NCBI GenBank assembly: GCA_013178305.1
Contig: JABLXB010000009.1
Coordinates: 1-64,000, forward strand
Source: Bacillota bacterium
GTDB taxonomy: Bacteria; Bacillota; Sulfobacillia; JABLXB01
Length of the DNA: 64,000 bases
Reading direction: 5' to 3'
Within the stretch, counting starts at the first letter, position 1. Each line of letters begins with the position of its first letter. This document shows positions 7,865-16,853 of this stretch, one piece after another. The notes beneath the pieces were generated by a model that saw only the letters and a program-made list of their open reading frames with translations, had not been told where the DNA came from and made no database searches. Both the position numbers and the translations under genes were made by a program.

Positions 7865-8848
7865 GTGAGGGTACTGACCGCCGGCGTGGATATCGGCGGG
7901 TCGCATGTTTCGGCAGGCATTGTCGACCCCCGGGGGTGGAACATCGTTTCGCGCTGGTACGCCCCGCTCGGAGAGGCGCGCGGACCCGGAGACGTGGCCG
8001 CCGCCGTCGCGAAGGTCCTCAGCGGGTGTCTGGGCGATTTCCGTGATAGCGCAAGTGCGGTCGGAGCCTTTCAACTCTCGGGAGTAGGCATAGGCGTACC
8101 CGCACTCATCCGGTGGCCAGGGTGCAGGGTTACAGTGGCCCCGAACCTCGGCTGGCGGGACGTTGACATACAACCCATTCTGGTTTCCGCGATTACCGCT
8201 GCGCGACTTCCGGTGAGCGCGGAGCGGGTGCTCATCGAGAACGACGCCAACCTCGCGGCGCTCGGCGAATGGAGCGCGGGGGCCGCCCGCGGTGCGAAGG
8301 TGGCAGTGTGCATTACCCTCGGTACAGGTATTGGCGGTGGCATCGTCGTGGACGGGAAGGTATTCCGAGGCGCTTACGGCCTGGCGGGGGAGATAGGCCA
8401 CCTCAAGGTGGCGCCCAGCGGCGGGTCTCGCGGTGAACCTTGCGGTTGTGGAGGGAAGGGCTGTCTCGAGGCCGTTTCGTCCGGCTCCGCGATAGTGAGA
8501 CGGGCTATCGAGGCAGGTGTCCCGGGCATACAGCGGGAGGCGGGCGCGAAGCAGGTGTTCGATGCTGCCCGGAAGGGGAACGCGGAGGCGGCGAGAATCA
8601 TCCGCGAAGCGGGCCAGTACCTCGGTATCGGGCTCGCCCATGTAGCGTGCGTCCTGGACCCGGATGTCATCGTGCTCGGTGGAGCGATGGCCGCCGCGTG
8701 GGATGCAATCGTCGAACCCGCGATACGGGAGATGAAGACTCTACTGCCTGTTGACGCGGGGGTCCGGGTGGAGAGTGCCGCCCTGGGACCCGACGCTGGT
8801 ATAATCGGCGGGGCGGCGCTGTGTTTCGCCCCGGCGGATTTGTGCTAG
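7865..8848 (+). CDS. ROK-family sugar kinase
   Basis: I favour GTG 7865, behind GGATGGGGGTG; ATG 7850 and TTG 7844 are in frame. The N-terminal GVDIGGSHVSAGIVD is the phosphate-binding loop, ENDANLAALGEW carries the catalytic aspartate, and CGCGGKGCLEAVSSG is the ROK zinc signature. There is no N-terminal winged helix, so this is a kinase of the glucokinase or N-acetylhexosamine/allose kinase type and not a NagC-like repressor. Family motifs do not settle the sugar. It follows the broken symporter directly and precedes a HAD phosphatase. Confidence 0.9.
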   Translation: MRVLTAGVDIGGSHVSAGIVDPRGWNIVSRWYAPLGEARGPGDVAAAVAKVLSGCLGDFRDSASAVGAFQLSGVGIGVPALIRWPGCRVTVAPNLGWRDVDIQPILVSAITAARLPVSAERVLIENDANLAALGEWSAGAARGAKVAVCITLGTGIGGGIVVDGKVFRGAYGLAGEIGHLKVAPSGGSRGEPCGCGGKGCLEAVSSGSAIVRRAIEAGVPGIQREAGAKQVFDAARKGNAEAARIIREAGQYLGIGLAHVACVLDPDVIVLGGAMAAAWDAIVEPAIREMKTLLPVDAGVRVESAALGPDAGIIGGAALCFAPADLC

Positions 8849-8904
8849 CTCCAGGGACTGGACGACGCCGAACGATTTTGTGTTTGTGGAGGAGGGGGCC
8901 GTGA

Positions 8905-9735
8905 ATGCCACTCGTGGTTTTCGGTGGGATTTCCACGGATGTCGACGCGGTGTTGTTCGACAAGGATGGGACGCTGTTCGATGCGGTCGCCCTGTGGAAG
9001 GAGCTCGGGCGTGAGCGGCTGCGGCTGATCGCCCTCTCGGGCGCCGCGCCCGGCGCCGTATCCTTGGCGGCTAAAGCGATGGGGTTTGAACCGGAAACAG
9101 GGGTTGCGGACAGGTCCGGGCCGCTCGCACTGGCGACCTGGCGCGACGAGGCCATCGCAGTCGCAACAGGCCTCTACCTGGCGGGATTCCCGTGGACAAG
9201 GGCGCGCCGCATCGCGGTCGAGGCCTACGAGCGGGCCGAGAGGGAGATAGACATCTCGCGCGTTACCGCTTTGCTCCCCGGGGTCGCCGGTTCCCTGCGC
9301 TCACTGGCGAATGCCGGGGTCGTCACCGCCGTGGTCACCACCGATAGCCGCGAGAGGTCACAGCGCATGCTGGAGTGCGCCGGCATACGGGATCTCGTGA
9401 AGGCGATAGTGGGTTCGGAAGACTTCTCGCGATCAAAACCCGATCCGGAACCCCTGCTCAAGGCGTGTACCATCCTCGGCGTTTCACCCGAGCGGTGCGC
9501 CTACGTGGGGGATTCACCCAGCGACATGATCGCGGCGGCGAATGCCGGCATGTGTGTGCGCGCGGCGGTCCTCACGGGGACTGGAGACGCGGGCTCGCTT
9601 GCCCCGCTTTCCAGCGTGGTACTTGAGTCGGTTGCCGGCATACGGCCGGCCACAGACACTCGGCCTGCGACAGGCACACGGAGGACCACCACCGCACGAC
9701 CGGCTGCCACTACACGGCCGGCCGCCGGCGGGTGA
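8905..9735 (+). CDS. HAD-family phosphatase (phosphoglycolate phosphatase-like)
   Basis: Starts at ATG after GGAGGGGGCC. Motif I is FDKDGTLFD (nucleophile and acid/base Asp), motif II is VVTTDS, the Lys of motif III is in SRSKPDPEPLL, and motif IV is VGDSPSDM. A four-helix cap lies between residues about 30 and 110, as in Gph-type enzymes. The last 35 residues are an odd low-complexity tail of Arg-Pro-Ala-Thr units with no catalytic role, probably from repeat slippage in GC-rich DNA. The stop lies one base from the convergent EamA stop. The substrate is unknown. Confidence 0.85.
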   Translation: MPLVVFGGISTDVDAVLFDKDGTLFDAVALWKELGRERLRLIALSGAAPGAVSLAAKAMGFEPETGVADRSGPLALATWRDEAIAVATGLYLAGFPWTRARRIAVEAYERAEREIDISRVTALLPGVAGSLRSLANAGVVTAVVTTDSRERSQRMLECAGIRDLVKAIVGSEDFSRSKPDPEPLLKACTILGVSPERCAYVGDSPSDMIAAANAGMCVRAAVLTGTGDAGSLAPLSSVVLESVAGIRPATDTRPATGTRRTTTARPAATTRPAAGG

Positions 9736-9736
9736 T

Positions 9737-10711
9737 CTATCGCGCGGGACTATCCAGCGCTGGCTCGGCGCGCTGCCTTTCGGTGGACACTAGGACTATG
9801 GCCACGAGTACGGCCGTCATCCCGGCCACCTGTGGGGGGGCGAGGGGCTCTCCAAGGAATACGAACCCGAGCAGGGCGGCGGAGACAGGCTCGATCATCG
9901 CCATTATCGAGGCATGGCTGGTGTGGATCGATCGGAGGCTCGAAAGGAAGAAGTAGAACGCCAGTGTCCCAGGACCCATGGCGAACAGCGCCATCGCCAC
10001 CCGCGCCGGCGCGCTGGCCGGCACCGTCATCGGGGTCCCGCTAAGCCGGCCGACGGCGAATAGCGCCCAACCCCCCGCGCACATCGCCCACGCGTTGGCG
10101 GTGAGCGGGTGGTACTTCGATACGAGCTTCTTGGACATCAGGGACTGGACCGCGTAAAAAAATCCGGACGCCAGACCCACCACGAATGCGACCGTCGAAC
10201 CGCTCCCGATGGCGGGTGGGTCATAGAGGCCGAGTATCAGCACCAGTCCTGCAGCCGAGATCGACAACGCCCCGGCCTTCCTCAGGGTGATAGGCTCACC
10301 GAACACCACGCGCGAGATCAGGGTGACGAAGAGCGGCGCGGTGTAGTTCAGTATCACCGCTATGGCCAGACTCGTGTGAGTCACTGCGTAGATGAACGTG
10401 TACTGAGTGAGCACCACGCTGAACACGCCCGTCATCACGACGAACGGGATGTCACGGCGCTCGACGCTCAGCATCCGGCGGTTGAATAGGAGGAAGAACA
10501 GGAGCAAGCCGTGTGAGGAGATCGCCGTACGCCAGAGGACGATGGACAGTGCGTCCATCCCGGAGCCCTGGAGGAAACGCACGAACAGCCCGGTAGTACC
10601 CCAGACCGAACCCGCCAGGAACGCTGATGCGTAACCGGTGAACCCACCGCCCTTGAGAAGCCCGGGCGCCCTCGATTCGACTGCTCTCTCAATATCCAAG
10701 GAATCGTCCAA
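9737..10711 (-). CDS. EamA/DMT-family transporter
   Basis: A membrane protein of 324 residues with about ten transmembrane helices in two EamA repeats. The first begins near SVWGTTGLFVRF with WRTAISSHGLLL; the second begins around VAFVVGLASGFFYAVQSL and ends with IEPVSAALLGFVFLGEPL, the typical E-P and G-E signature of drug/metabolite exporters. About 30 charged residues precede the first helix. Substrates of this family are small metabolites or amino acids and cannot be read from sequence. It converges with the HAD gene and diverges from the methyltransferase gene across a 71-base spacer. Confidence 0.85.
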   Translation of the reverse strand: MDDSLDIERAVESRAPGLLKGGGFTGYASAFLAGSVWGTTGLFVRFLQGSGMDALSIVLWRTAISSHGLLLFFLLFNRRMLSVERRDIPFVVMTGVFSVVLTQYTFIYAVTHTSLAIAVILNYTAPLFVTLISRVVFGEPITLRKAGALSISAAGLVLILGLYDPPAIGSGSTVAFVVGLASGFFYAVQSLMSKKLVSKYHPLTANAWAMCAGGWALFAVGRLSGTPMTVPASAPARVAMALFAMGPGTLAFYFFLSSLRSIHTSHASIMAMIEPVSAALLGFVFLGEPLAPPQVAGMTAVLVAIVLVSTERQRAEPALDSPAR

Positions 10712-10782
10712 GGAATCAACTCCCGCCGAGTGATCATTCTATACCTGGGGAACCAGTATTGTCCATGTAGGTAATTGCACCC

Positions 10783-12954
10783 ATGCTGGCGAATCTGCAC
10801 GAAAAACGACGGCGGCGATCCAATGAGCTGGAGGTCCTGGACCTGGAGGACGCGCGGAGGACAATCGAGACCCTCCTGAAGCAGGGCCTGGCGACGGCCA
10901 CGGCGGAGGAATGGGCTTCGCTGATTTATGGCGTGTGCAGGCGGTTTGCCTGCGCATACGAGGTCCGGCCGCCGCGAATCCACAACGGCGTCCATACCGG
11001 CGGGCCGGTCACGCGAGCGGGCCACTGGGCATGGCTCGATGACCGCACGCTGTTCACCTGCCCCGAGTCGTGGGCATGGACGATCGCCTCGCTCACACCC
11101 GATTTCGGCCCCAGGGAGAAAGGCGCCGTAAGTACGGCGCCGGCTCTGGCGCGGTACATGTGCTCGCTAGCCCTCGATGCGTGGTGCGCGGGCGAGGACC
11201 GGGACCAGGCGCGATTCCGTGAAAGTGGTTCCCTTCCCACGATTGTCGACCCCGCCGTGGGCGGCGGGGCTTTCGTCCTGGCGATGGCTTCCGAGATGGC
11301 GAACAGGTCGGGGGACGACGGCAGGGCCTTCCGTCAGGCAGCCGTACGGCGAATGACGGGGGTAGATGTGGACCCCGTGTGCGTCACCTCCGCACGGGCG
11401 GCGTCCTGGTTATACAGCCTGGCAGGCGCGGGCGTGGGTGAGCCGGCGGTAGCCCCTGTCTACCATGGTGACAGCCTTCTGGAGCCACCCGGCTGGTGGT
11501 CGTCGGGGCCCGGCGAGCAGGGTTCATTCGACATACTCGTGGCCAACCCGCCGTACGTGAGGCAGGAGCTCATCGGGGACGAGCGCAAGGCCGCGCTCAC
11601 CCGGGCCTACCCGGGGTTCAGCGGCCGCTGTGACATCTATGTCTACTTCTTCGCGCTAGCGGCCGCTCTCCTGAAGGAGGGCGGCGTGGCCGCGATTGTG
11701 TGCCCTGTGTCCTGGCTGGACGTTGCGTACGGGAAGTGCGTGAAGGAGTTCATGCTGGACCGGTTCGAAATCGAGGACATCATCGCTTCCGACGACGCAC
11801 GGTGGTTCCACGGCGCGTCCGTCAATGCCCAGGTCGTGGTGTTGCGGAAGAACGCCGCGGGGGCTCGTCTCGGAGTGGCGCGGTTCGCGCGGGCCGGTGG
11901 CGGACTGGGGGGCGAACCGCTTTCGATCGTCTCGTCCCGCGCGGTGGCGCAACGACTCCTCGATCCGGCGGAGAAATGGGGGACCTATTTGAGGGCCCCC
12001 GAGCCGTACTTCGCGCTGATGGAGGCGACAGGCGGGCGCCTGTGCCGACTCGGCGACCTCGCTACCGTCTCGTTCGGGACCAAGACAGGGGCGAACGAGT
12101 TCTTCTACCTGAGGGACGTGAGCGAGACGGCCGCGGGAACGCGATTCATCGGCGAGCTCGACGGCCGGGCGTCGCGCTCCGGACTCCGCGCGGTACAGCC
12201 CGTCTCCGGCTTCGACCGCAACAGGGTTTTCGCCCTCGAATCCTCGTGTCTCACCCCGGCCGTGAAGTCCCTGCGCGAGGTGAAGGGATACCGCGTTCGC
12301 CCGGAGGGCCTCCGCATCAGAGCGTTCGCGACGCCTCCGGATGAGGCGGACCTTCCTCCCTTCGCGCGCGAGTACATAAGGCGCGGGGAGATGGCGGGAT
12401 ACTCCTCCAGGCCGACGTGCCGCTCGAGGAATCCGTGGTATCGCCTCAGCTCTCCCCCCGCCGGCATCCTGTACGCCATGTCGTGGGGGAGTCGCATGGG
12501 CGCCGTGCTGTGCCCGCGGGGGACGATATTCGACGCCCGCCTGTACGGGATCGAGGCGCGCGTGGGGGTGGACGTGCTCGCCCTGGCGGCCGCAGTCAAT
12601 GCCACGCTCACGTGGCTGTTCACCGAGGTGTCGGGCCGCCCTATGACCGGAAGCCTCCCGCTACTCGATATCAAGATTTACGAGGTAGAGCAACTCCCCG
12701 TCCTTGACCTGAGGCGCCTGGACAGCGACGGACTGGACAGCCTCAGGGCCGCGATGAACAGGCTCCTCGGCCGCCCGCTCCTCGACATCCGCGAAGAGGT
12801 GCTGCAGCAGGACAGGCGCGAACTCGACGAGCTCGTCCTCACGCTCGCAGGGTATCCACCTGCGCGGGCGCAGGCGCTTGCCGCTGAGGTGGCGGACGCC
12901 GTCGCCACGATGGTGGCCATGAGGATATCCAAGTCGGAGCGGGTACTCGAATGA
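10783..12954 (+). CDS. N6-adenine DNA methyltransferase, Eco57I/TaqI type, first of a pair
   Basis: A protein of 723 residues. Motif I is IVDPAVGGGAF (about residue 154) and motif IV is the catalytic NPPY of ILVANPPYVRQE (about 255), followed by YPGFSGRCDIYVYFF and WLDVAYGK, all typical of gamma-class adenine methylases. The C-terminal 350 residues resemble the TaqI-type target-recognition domain (GTKTGANEFFYL, NPWYRL). No PD-(D/E)XK or HNH motif is visible, so this is not an obvious type IIG fusion. It shares domain order and whole motifs with the next gene, whose ATG overlaps its stop, so the pair probably acts together. No endonuclease gene adjoins. Confidence 0.85.
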   Translation: MLANLHEKRRRRSNELEVLDLEDARRTIETLLKQGLATATAEEWASLIYGVCRRFACAYEVRPPRIHNGVHTGGPVTRAGHWAWLDDRTLFTCPESWAWTIASLTPDFGPREKGAVSTAPALARYMCSLALDAWCAGEDRDQARFRESGSLPTIVDPAVGGGAFVLAMASEMANRSGDDGRAFRQAAVRRMTGVDVDPVCVTSARAASWLYSLAGAGVGEPAVAPVYHGDSLLEPPGWWSSGPGEQGSFDILVANPPYVRQELIGDERKAALTRAYPGFSGRCDIYVYFFALAAALLKEGGVAAIVCPVSWLDVAYGKCVKEFMLDRFEIEDIIASDDARWFHGASVNAQVVVLRKNAAGARLGVARFARAGGGLGGEPLSIVSSRAVAQRLLDPAEKWGTYLRAPEPYFALMEATGGRLCRLGDLATVSFGTKTGANEFFYLRDVSETAAGTRFIGELDGRASRSGLRAVQPVSGFDRNRVFALESSCLTPAVKSLREVKGYRVRPEGLRIRAFATPPDEADLPPFAREYIRRGEMAGYSSRPTCRSRNPWYRLSSPPAGILYAMSWGSRMGAVLCPRGTIFDARLYGIEARVGVDVLALAAAVNATLTWLFTEVSGRPMTGSLPLLDIKIYEVEQLPVLDLRRLDSDGLDSLRAAMNRLLGRPLLDIREEVLQQDRRELDELVLTLAGYPPARAQALAAEVADAVATMVAMRISKSERVLE

Positions 12955-15293
12955 GCGGGGGGCTGCGGTTGACCACCCCCGAAGCGGAGGCATTGCTTGC
13001 CATCAGGGCGCGGTTCCTGCGGCTGATGTCTCGTGTCGCGGACTGCACGATCATCTGCGGGCGCGGCGCGGGTAGCGCTTCCACTTGCGCCGGCCCTGCT
13101 GGAGACATCTGCCGCCTCGCGCCGGGATTTCACCGGATGCCTCGCTTCGAAATCGCGAACTTGCTCCTATCGGGAAGGGGCCCGTCCACGACCCCGCTCG
13201 ACGGCCCAGCGCTCGGCCTCCCGCCGGAGTCGGCCCTGAGTGTCTGGGATGGGGGTGACGGCGCCGCGGACCTGGCGATCCTCGCGGAGTCCTGCGGCGG
13301 CCGCCGGAGCAGGCGGCTCAAGGGCGCGTACTACACCGCCCCCGCGGCGGTGAGGCTGATGGCTCGGCTTGCGCTGTGGGCTCATTTGCACGACGGTGCC
13401 GGTAACGGCGCCCGCGACTACCTGGCGGAATGGGTTGGCGGCGGGACGCCCGATCCACTGCCGTCCGGCTTGCAGGCGCTGTTGAGCAGGATCCGGATTC
13501 TCGATCCCGCGTGCGGGTCGGGCGCGTTCCTCCTCGGAGCCCTTGACGAACTCCGCAGGCTCTCTCCCGCCGGGACGTCTTCCGGCAGAATAGTAGCGGA
13601 AAACCTGTTCGGGGTCGATTCGGATCCCGTGGCCGTCGCGGCGTGCCGGCACGCCCTCTGGCTCGTCGCGTCCGGGGATGGGAGTTGCCCGTTCGACATC
13701 TCCGTCAACGTCGAGTGCGGGGACAGCCTTCTGTGGGGAGGCTCCGGATCTGGTAACGCGGGCGGCCCGGCGCGGGCCGGTGGCTACGACATCGTTCTCG
13801 CCAATCCTCCCTACGTGAGGCACGAATTCATCCCCGGGGGCGTAAAATCCCGCCTGCAAAGCGAGTTCCCCGGGTTCTCCGCGCGGTCCGACCTCTATGT
13901 CTACTTCTTCGGCCTGCTCGAGCGGCTACTCCGTAAGGGCGGCGTTGCGGCCGTCATCTGTCCCACGGCATGGATGTACGTCGGGTACGGCGCGCAGTTT
14001 TCCTCGTTCCTGGTCGAGCGGTTCGAGGTGATAGCCGTGATCCGGTCCGAGGTGGAGCGGTGGTTCCCGCAAGCCAGCGTGGACGCAGGCATAGTGCTGC
14101 TCCGAAAACCCGCCGCGGCGTGCCCTCCCGCATCCCAGCCCACGGCGTTCGTCAGACTGATGCAACCGCTGGCGGACCAGGGGTGGGGCTCGTTGGCCGG
14201 GGCGCTTGACTCCGGCGCTCGAAGCGAACCCGGCGGCGCCCGAGGGCTCTTCGATCTCACGCTTGCCGACTGCCGCGGGCTCGGCGCGGGCAAGTGGGGG
14301 TGCGTCTTTCACCCCGCGCCGCTCCGGGAGCTCTACGATGACGGCCGGAATCTTTGCAGGCTCGGTGACGTCGCCACGGTCAAGAGGGGGTTTACTACGG
14401 GGGCGAACGATTTCTTCTATGTGATCGACCTGGGCGACGCCCGAGGCGGGCCGGAGAACGGCCCAGGTCGTTGCGGGGGCCGCCTCCGGATGGTGAAGCC
14501 TTCGGGCGTGCGCGGGGAGGGACCCGTTTTCCAGATCCCCGCGGCGATGCTGCGCCCCCTCATCAAGTCGCCGCGCGAGGTGTCGGGGTACATGGCCAGG
14601 CCCGACACCCTTCGGTACAGGGTTCTCGCGTTGAGTCCCGGGTCGCTGCGTGACTGCGGGGACGCGCAGAGTCGCGGGCACCCGGGGTGCGGGGGACCGG
14701 CAGCGCTCGTCATGTGGGGCGAAGAACGGGGTTTCAACAGGAGGCCGACCTGCGCGGCCAGGTCGCCGTGGTGGTCGTTGAGGATGCCCGCCTCGCCGCC
14801 GGTAGTCTGGGCGATGACTATCCGCGAGCGCTTCTTCGCGGCCGTCAACTGCGGTGCGCAGGTGGATGCCCGGCTCTACGGAGTCTACCCCGCGAAAGGG
14901 GTCGACCCCATGGTCCTCGCGGCGGTCCTCAACTCCAGCATTGTAGCCCTCCAGGCGGAGCAGTCGTGCAGGACGTACGGGGGTGGAGGTGGTCCCCTCG
15001 ACACAAAGGTGTACGAGGTCTGCGAGTTCCTCATACCTCATCCTGGGGCGATCCCGTGGCTGGAGACGGACCGCATCGTGGAGGCTTTCCGGGAAATGCT
15101 GCGGAGGGACGTGCTGCCCGCCCGGGAAGAGGCTGCGATGCCCGACCGCGCCCGCCTCGACGAGGCGGTGCTGCGAGCGGCCGGTGTGGGTCGCGACAGG
15201 GTTCCGGACCTGGCGAAAGCGGTGCGGGACGCGCTTTGTGAGAGCGTGGCCTTCCGCACATCGCGTGCGAGGCGGGTCATCTCGACGATGTGA
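12951..15293 (+). CDS. N6-adenine DNA methyltransferase, second of the tandem pair
   Basis: A protein of 780 residues, translationally coupled to the preceding methylase (ATGA overlap). It has LKGAYYTAP (about 123), motif I ILDPACGSGAF (about 183-193), motif IV LANPPYVRHE (about 285) and the shared FPGFSARSDLYVYFF block, then a divergent target-recognition region containing RGFTTGANDFFYV. Its N-terminal 110 residues are unlike those of its partner. The two copies differ most in the recognition half, so they may methylate different strands of an asymmetric site, or different sites. The opening is Cys- and Gly-rich (GRGAGSASTCAGPAG) with no recognised domain. No nuclease motif is visible. Confidence 0.85.
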   Translation: MSGGLRLTTPEAEALLAIRARFLRLMSRVADCTIICGRGAGSASTCAGPAGDICRLAPGFHRMPRFEIANLLLSGRGPSTTPLDGPALGLPPESALSVWDGGDGAADLAILAESCGGRRSRRLKGAYYTAPAAVRLMARLALWAHLHDGAGNGARDYLAEWVGGGTPDPLPSGLQALLSRIRILDPACGSGAFLLGALDELRRLSPAGTSSGRIVAENLFGVDSDPVAVAACRHALWLVASGDGSCPFDISVNVECGDSLLWGGSGSGNAGGPARAGGYDIVLANPPYVRHEFIPGGVKSRLQSEFPGFSARSDLYVYFFGLLERLLRKGGVAAVICPTAWMYVGYGAQFSSFLVERFEVIAVIRSEVERWFPQASVDAGIVLLRKPAAACPPASQPTAFVRLMQPLADQGWGSLAGALDSGARSEPGGARGLFDLTLADCRGLGAGKWGCVFHPAPLRELYDDGRNLCRLGDVATVKRGFTTGANDFFYVIDLGDARGGPENGPGRCGGRLRMVKPSGVRGEGPVFQIPAAMLRPLIKSPREVSGYMARPDTLRYRVLALSPGSLRDCGDAQSRGHPGCGGPAALVMWGEERGFNRRPTCAARSPWWSLRMPASPPVVWAMTIRERFFAAVNCGAQVDARLYGVYPAKGVDPMVLAAVLNSSIVALQAEQSCRTYGGGGGPLDTKVYEVCEFLIPHPGAIPWLETDRIVEAFREMLRRDVLPAREEAAMPDRARLDEAVLRAAGVGRDRVPDLAKAVRDALCESVAFRTSRARRVISTM

Positions 15294-15423
15294 AACCGCA
15301 CGGGGGCAGGGCATTCCCCCTAAACGCCCTTGGTGCAGGAGAAACAGGCGCAACATAGAAACCATAGCCAGAACCTGCTCGTCCGCGACGAGCACTCGCG
15401 ACCGGTCTAATGGAGGGGGAAGA

Positions 15424-15960
15424 ATGCTCGGCGGCAGCATCAGGGCCAAGAGGCTTGAGAAAGAATTGAGCCTGAGGGACGTGGCGCAGAAAACGGGGCT
15501 CACCGCGAGTTTCCTGAGCCAGGTGGAACGGGATCTCGCCGAGCCGTCGATCACGTCGCTCCGAAAAATAGCGGAGGCCCTCGAAGTCCCGATATTCTAC
15601 TTCCTGATGGATGCCGACGATCAGAGTCCCGTGGTGCGCAGGAATTCGAGGAAGGTCCTGCGGTTGCCGGAATCCAGACTCACTTACGAGCTCCTGTCAC
15701 CGGACCTCAACAGGAAGATAGAGATGGTCATGGGCAATCTGGCCGTAAGCGGCGCCACCTGCGACACTCCATTGACTCACCCGGGTGAGGAGTGTATCCT
15801 CGTTCTTGAAGGACAAGCCAGGATCGATGTGGGAGCCAGTGTCTTCCACCTTGAACCAGGCGACAGCATCTATTATTTCGGCTCGATTCCGCACAGAGTA
15901 ACCAACGAGGGAACCGGAGAACTGGTTTTCGTAATGGCAATTACCCCACCGGTGTTTTGA
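15424..15960 (+). CDS. XRE-family regulator with C-terminal cupin
   Basis: ATG 15424 follows GGAGGGGGAAG. Residues 5-62 are a Cro/CI-type helix-turn-helix (RAKRLEKELSLRDVAQKTG, then FLSQVERDLAEPSITSLRKI). Residues 105-178 are a small cupin barrel (HPGEECILVLEGQARID, HLEPGDSIYY, HRVTN). This two-domain layout is typical of regulators that sense a small ligand in the cupin. The next genes encode an ECF transporter on the same strand after an 83-base gap, so they are the likely targets. A GGGGG/CCCCC hairpin (15302-15320) separates it from the methylases. Confidence 0.9.
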   Translation: MLGGSIRAKRLEKELSLRDVAQKTGLTASFLSQVERDLAEPSITSLRKIAEALEVPIFYFLMDADDQSPVVRRNSRKVLRLPESRLTYELLSPDLNRKIEMVMGNLAVSGATCDTPLTHPGEECILVLEGQARIDVGASVFHLEPGDSIYYFGSIPHRVTNEGTGELVFVMAITPPVF

Positions 15961-16043
15961 CCGGCTCAGTATAACATAATTACCGGCGACCGGTCCGCAC
16001 GGCGGATCGGTTTTTGATGCCGGCTGGGCAGGAAGGTGCGTGG

Positions 16044-16853
16044 ATGGTGATCGCCTCACGGGCGGGACGGCGCGGATTCCTGCAGCACCTCGACCCGAGG
16101 GTCAAGATAATCTCGGTAACGCTCATCAGTGTGGCCACGTTTGCGGTATCCCGCCTGGACGCGGCCGCGATGCTCCTCGCGTTCATCATCCTGTTATGGG
16201 TGGCCGGCAGGCTTCCCACCGGCCTTGCCAGGAGGTACGCTCGGCTGGCGGGGACGGTGGGCCTCCTCCTGTTCCTCATGCAATCGCTGTTCTATCCTGG
16301 CGTTACGCCCGTGGTTTCACCGTTGACCCCCTCGTGGGTCCCACTTGTCGGGGGGGCCGGCAGGATCACCGCCGAGGGCGTACGCTGGGGCCTCCTGTCG
16401 GTGTCCAGGCTGGCGATACTGGTACTGTCGCTGCCGTTGCTCACGGCCACTACCCAGGCGGGGGTTCTCGCCCTCGGACTCGTCAAGCTCGGCCTCCCGT
16501 ACCAGACCGCGTTCCTCACTACAATGGCGCTCAACCAGGTGCCGTCGATCACCTGCGAGGCCGAATCGATAATCGAAGCGCACCTGCTGAGGGGCTCGAC
16601 GAGGTTCCACGCGGGTGGCCTTGTGGGCCGGTTGAAAGGGTACGCCTCAATCGCGGTGCCCCTCGGCGTGAGCTGCATGCGAAAGGCGCATCTCATGGGC
16701 GTGGCCATGGACTCCAGAGCGTTCGGCGTGAACGAGCAGCGGACGTACGTAACCGACATATCCATGAAGCCTCTCGACTGGGTATTCGTCGCACTCGTGC
16801 TCGCTGTCTCACTCTCCGCGACCCTTTGGGGCAGGGTGGGGGTGTGGGCGTGA
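16044..16853 (+). CDS. ECF transporter transmembrane component EcfT
   Basis: I choose ATG 16044, seven bases after AGGAAGG; in-frame starts at 16014 and 16017 lack a site. About 269 residues with several hydrophobic helices. The cytosolic coupling region carries AHLLRGSTRF and the Ala-Arg motif region MGVAMDSRAFG, which contact the two ATPases. LDPRVKI near the N-terminus is characteristic of CbiQ/EcfT proteins. It forms the core of an energy-coupling-factor importer with the next three genes; stop and start codons overlap throughout. Confidence 0.85.
   Translation: MVIASRAGRRGFLQHLDPRVKIISVTLISVATFAVSRLDAAAMLLAFIILLWVAGRLPTGLARRYARLAGTVGLLLFLMQSLFYPGVTPVVSPLTPSWVPLVGGAGRITAEGVRWGLLSVSRLAILVLSLPLLTATTQAGVLALGLVKLGLPYQTAFLTTMALNQVPSITCEAESIIEAHLLRGSTRFHAGGLVGRLKGYASIAVPLGVSCMRKAHLMGVAMDSRAFGVNEQRTYVTDISMKPLDWVFVALVLAVSLSATLWGRVGVWA

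Noticed and set aside
10783-15293. BREX, DISARM or Pgl locus
   Set aside because: No PglZ, BrxC, DrmA/B/C or kinase gene is adjacent; only two methylases are present.
13926-15554. Long minus-strand open frame (542 codons) opposite the second methylase
   Set aside because: GC-rich third positions create long antisense frames; its sequence is Arg/Pro/His-rich and low in motifs, while the plus strand encodes a clear enzyme.
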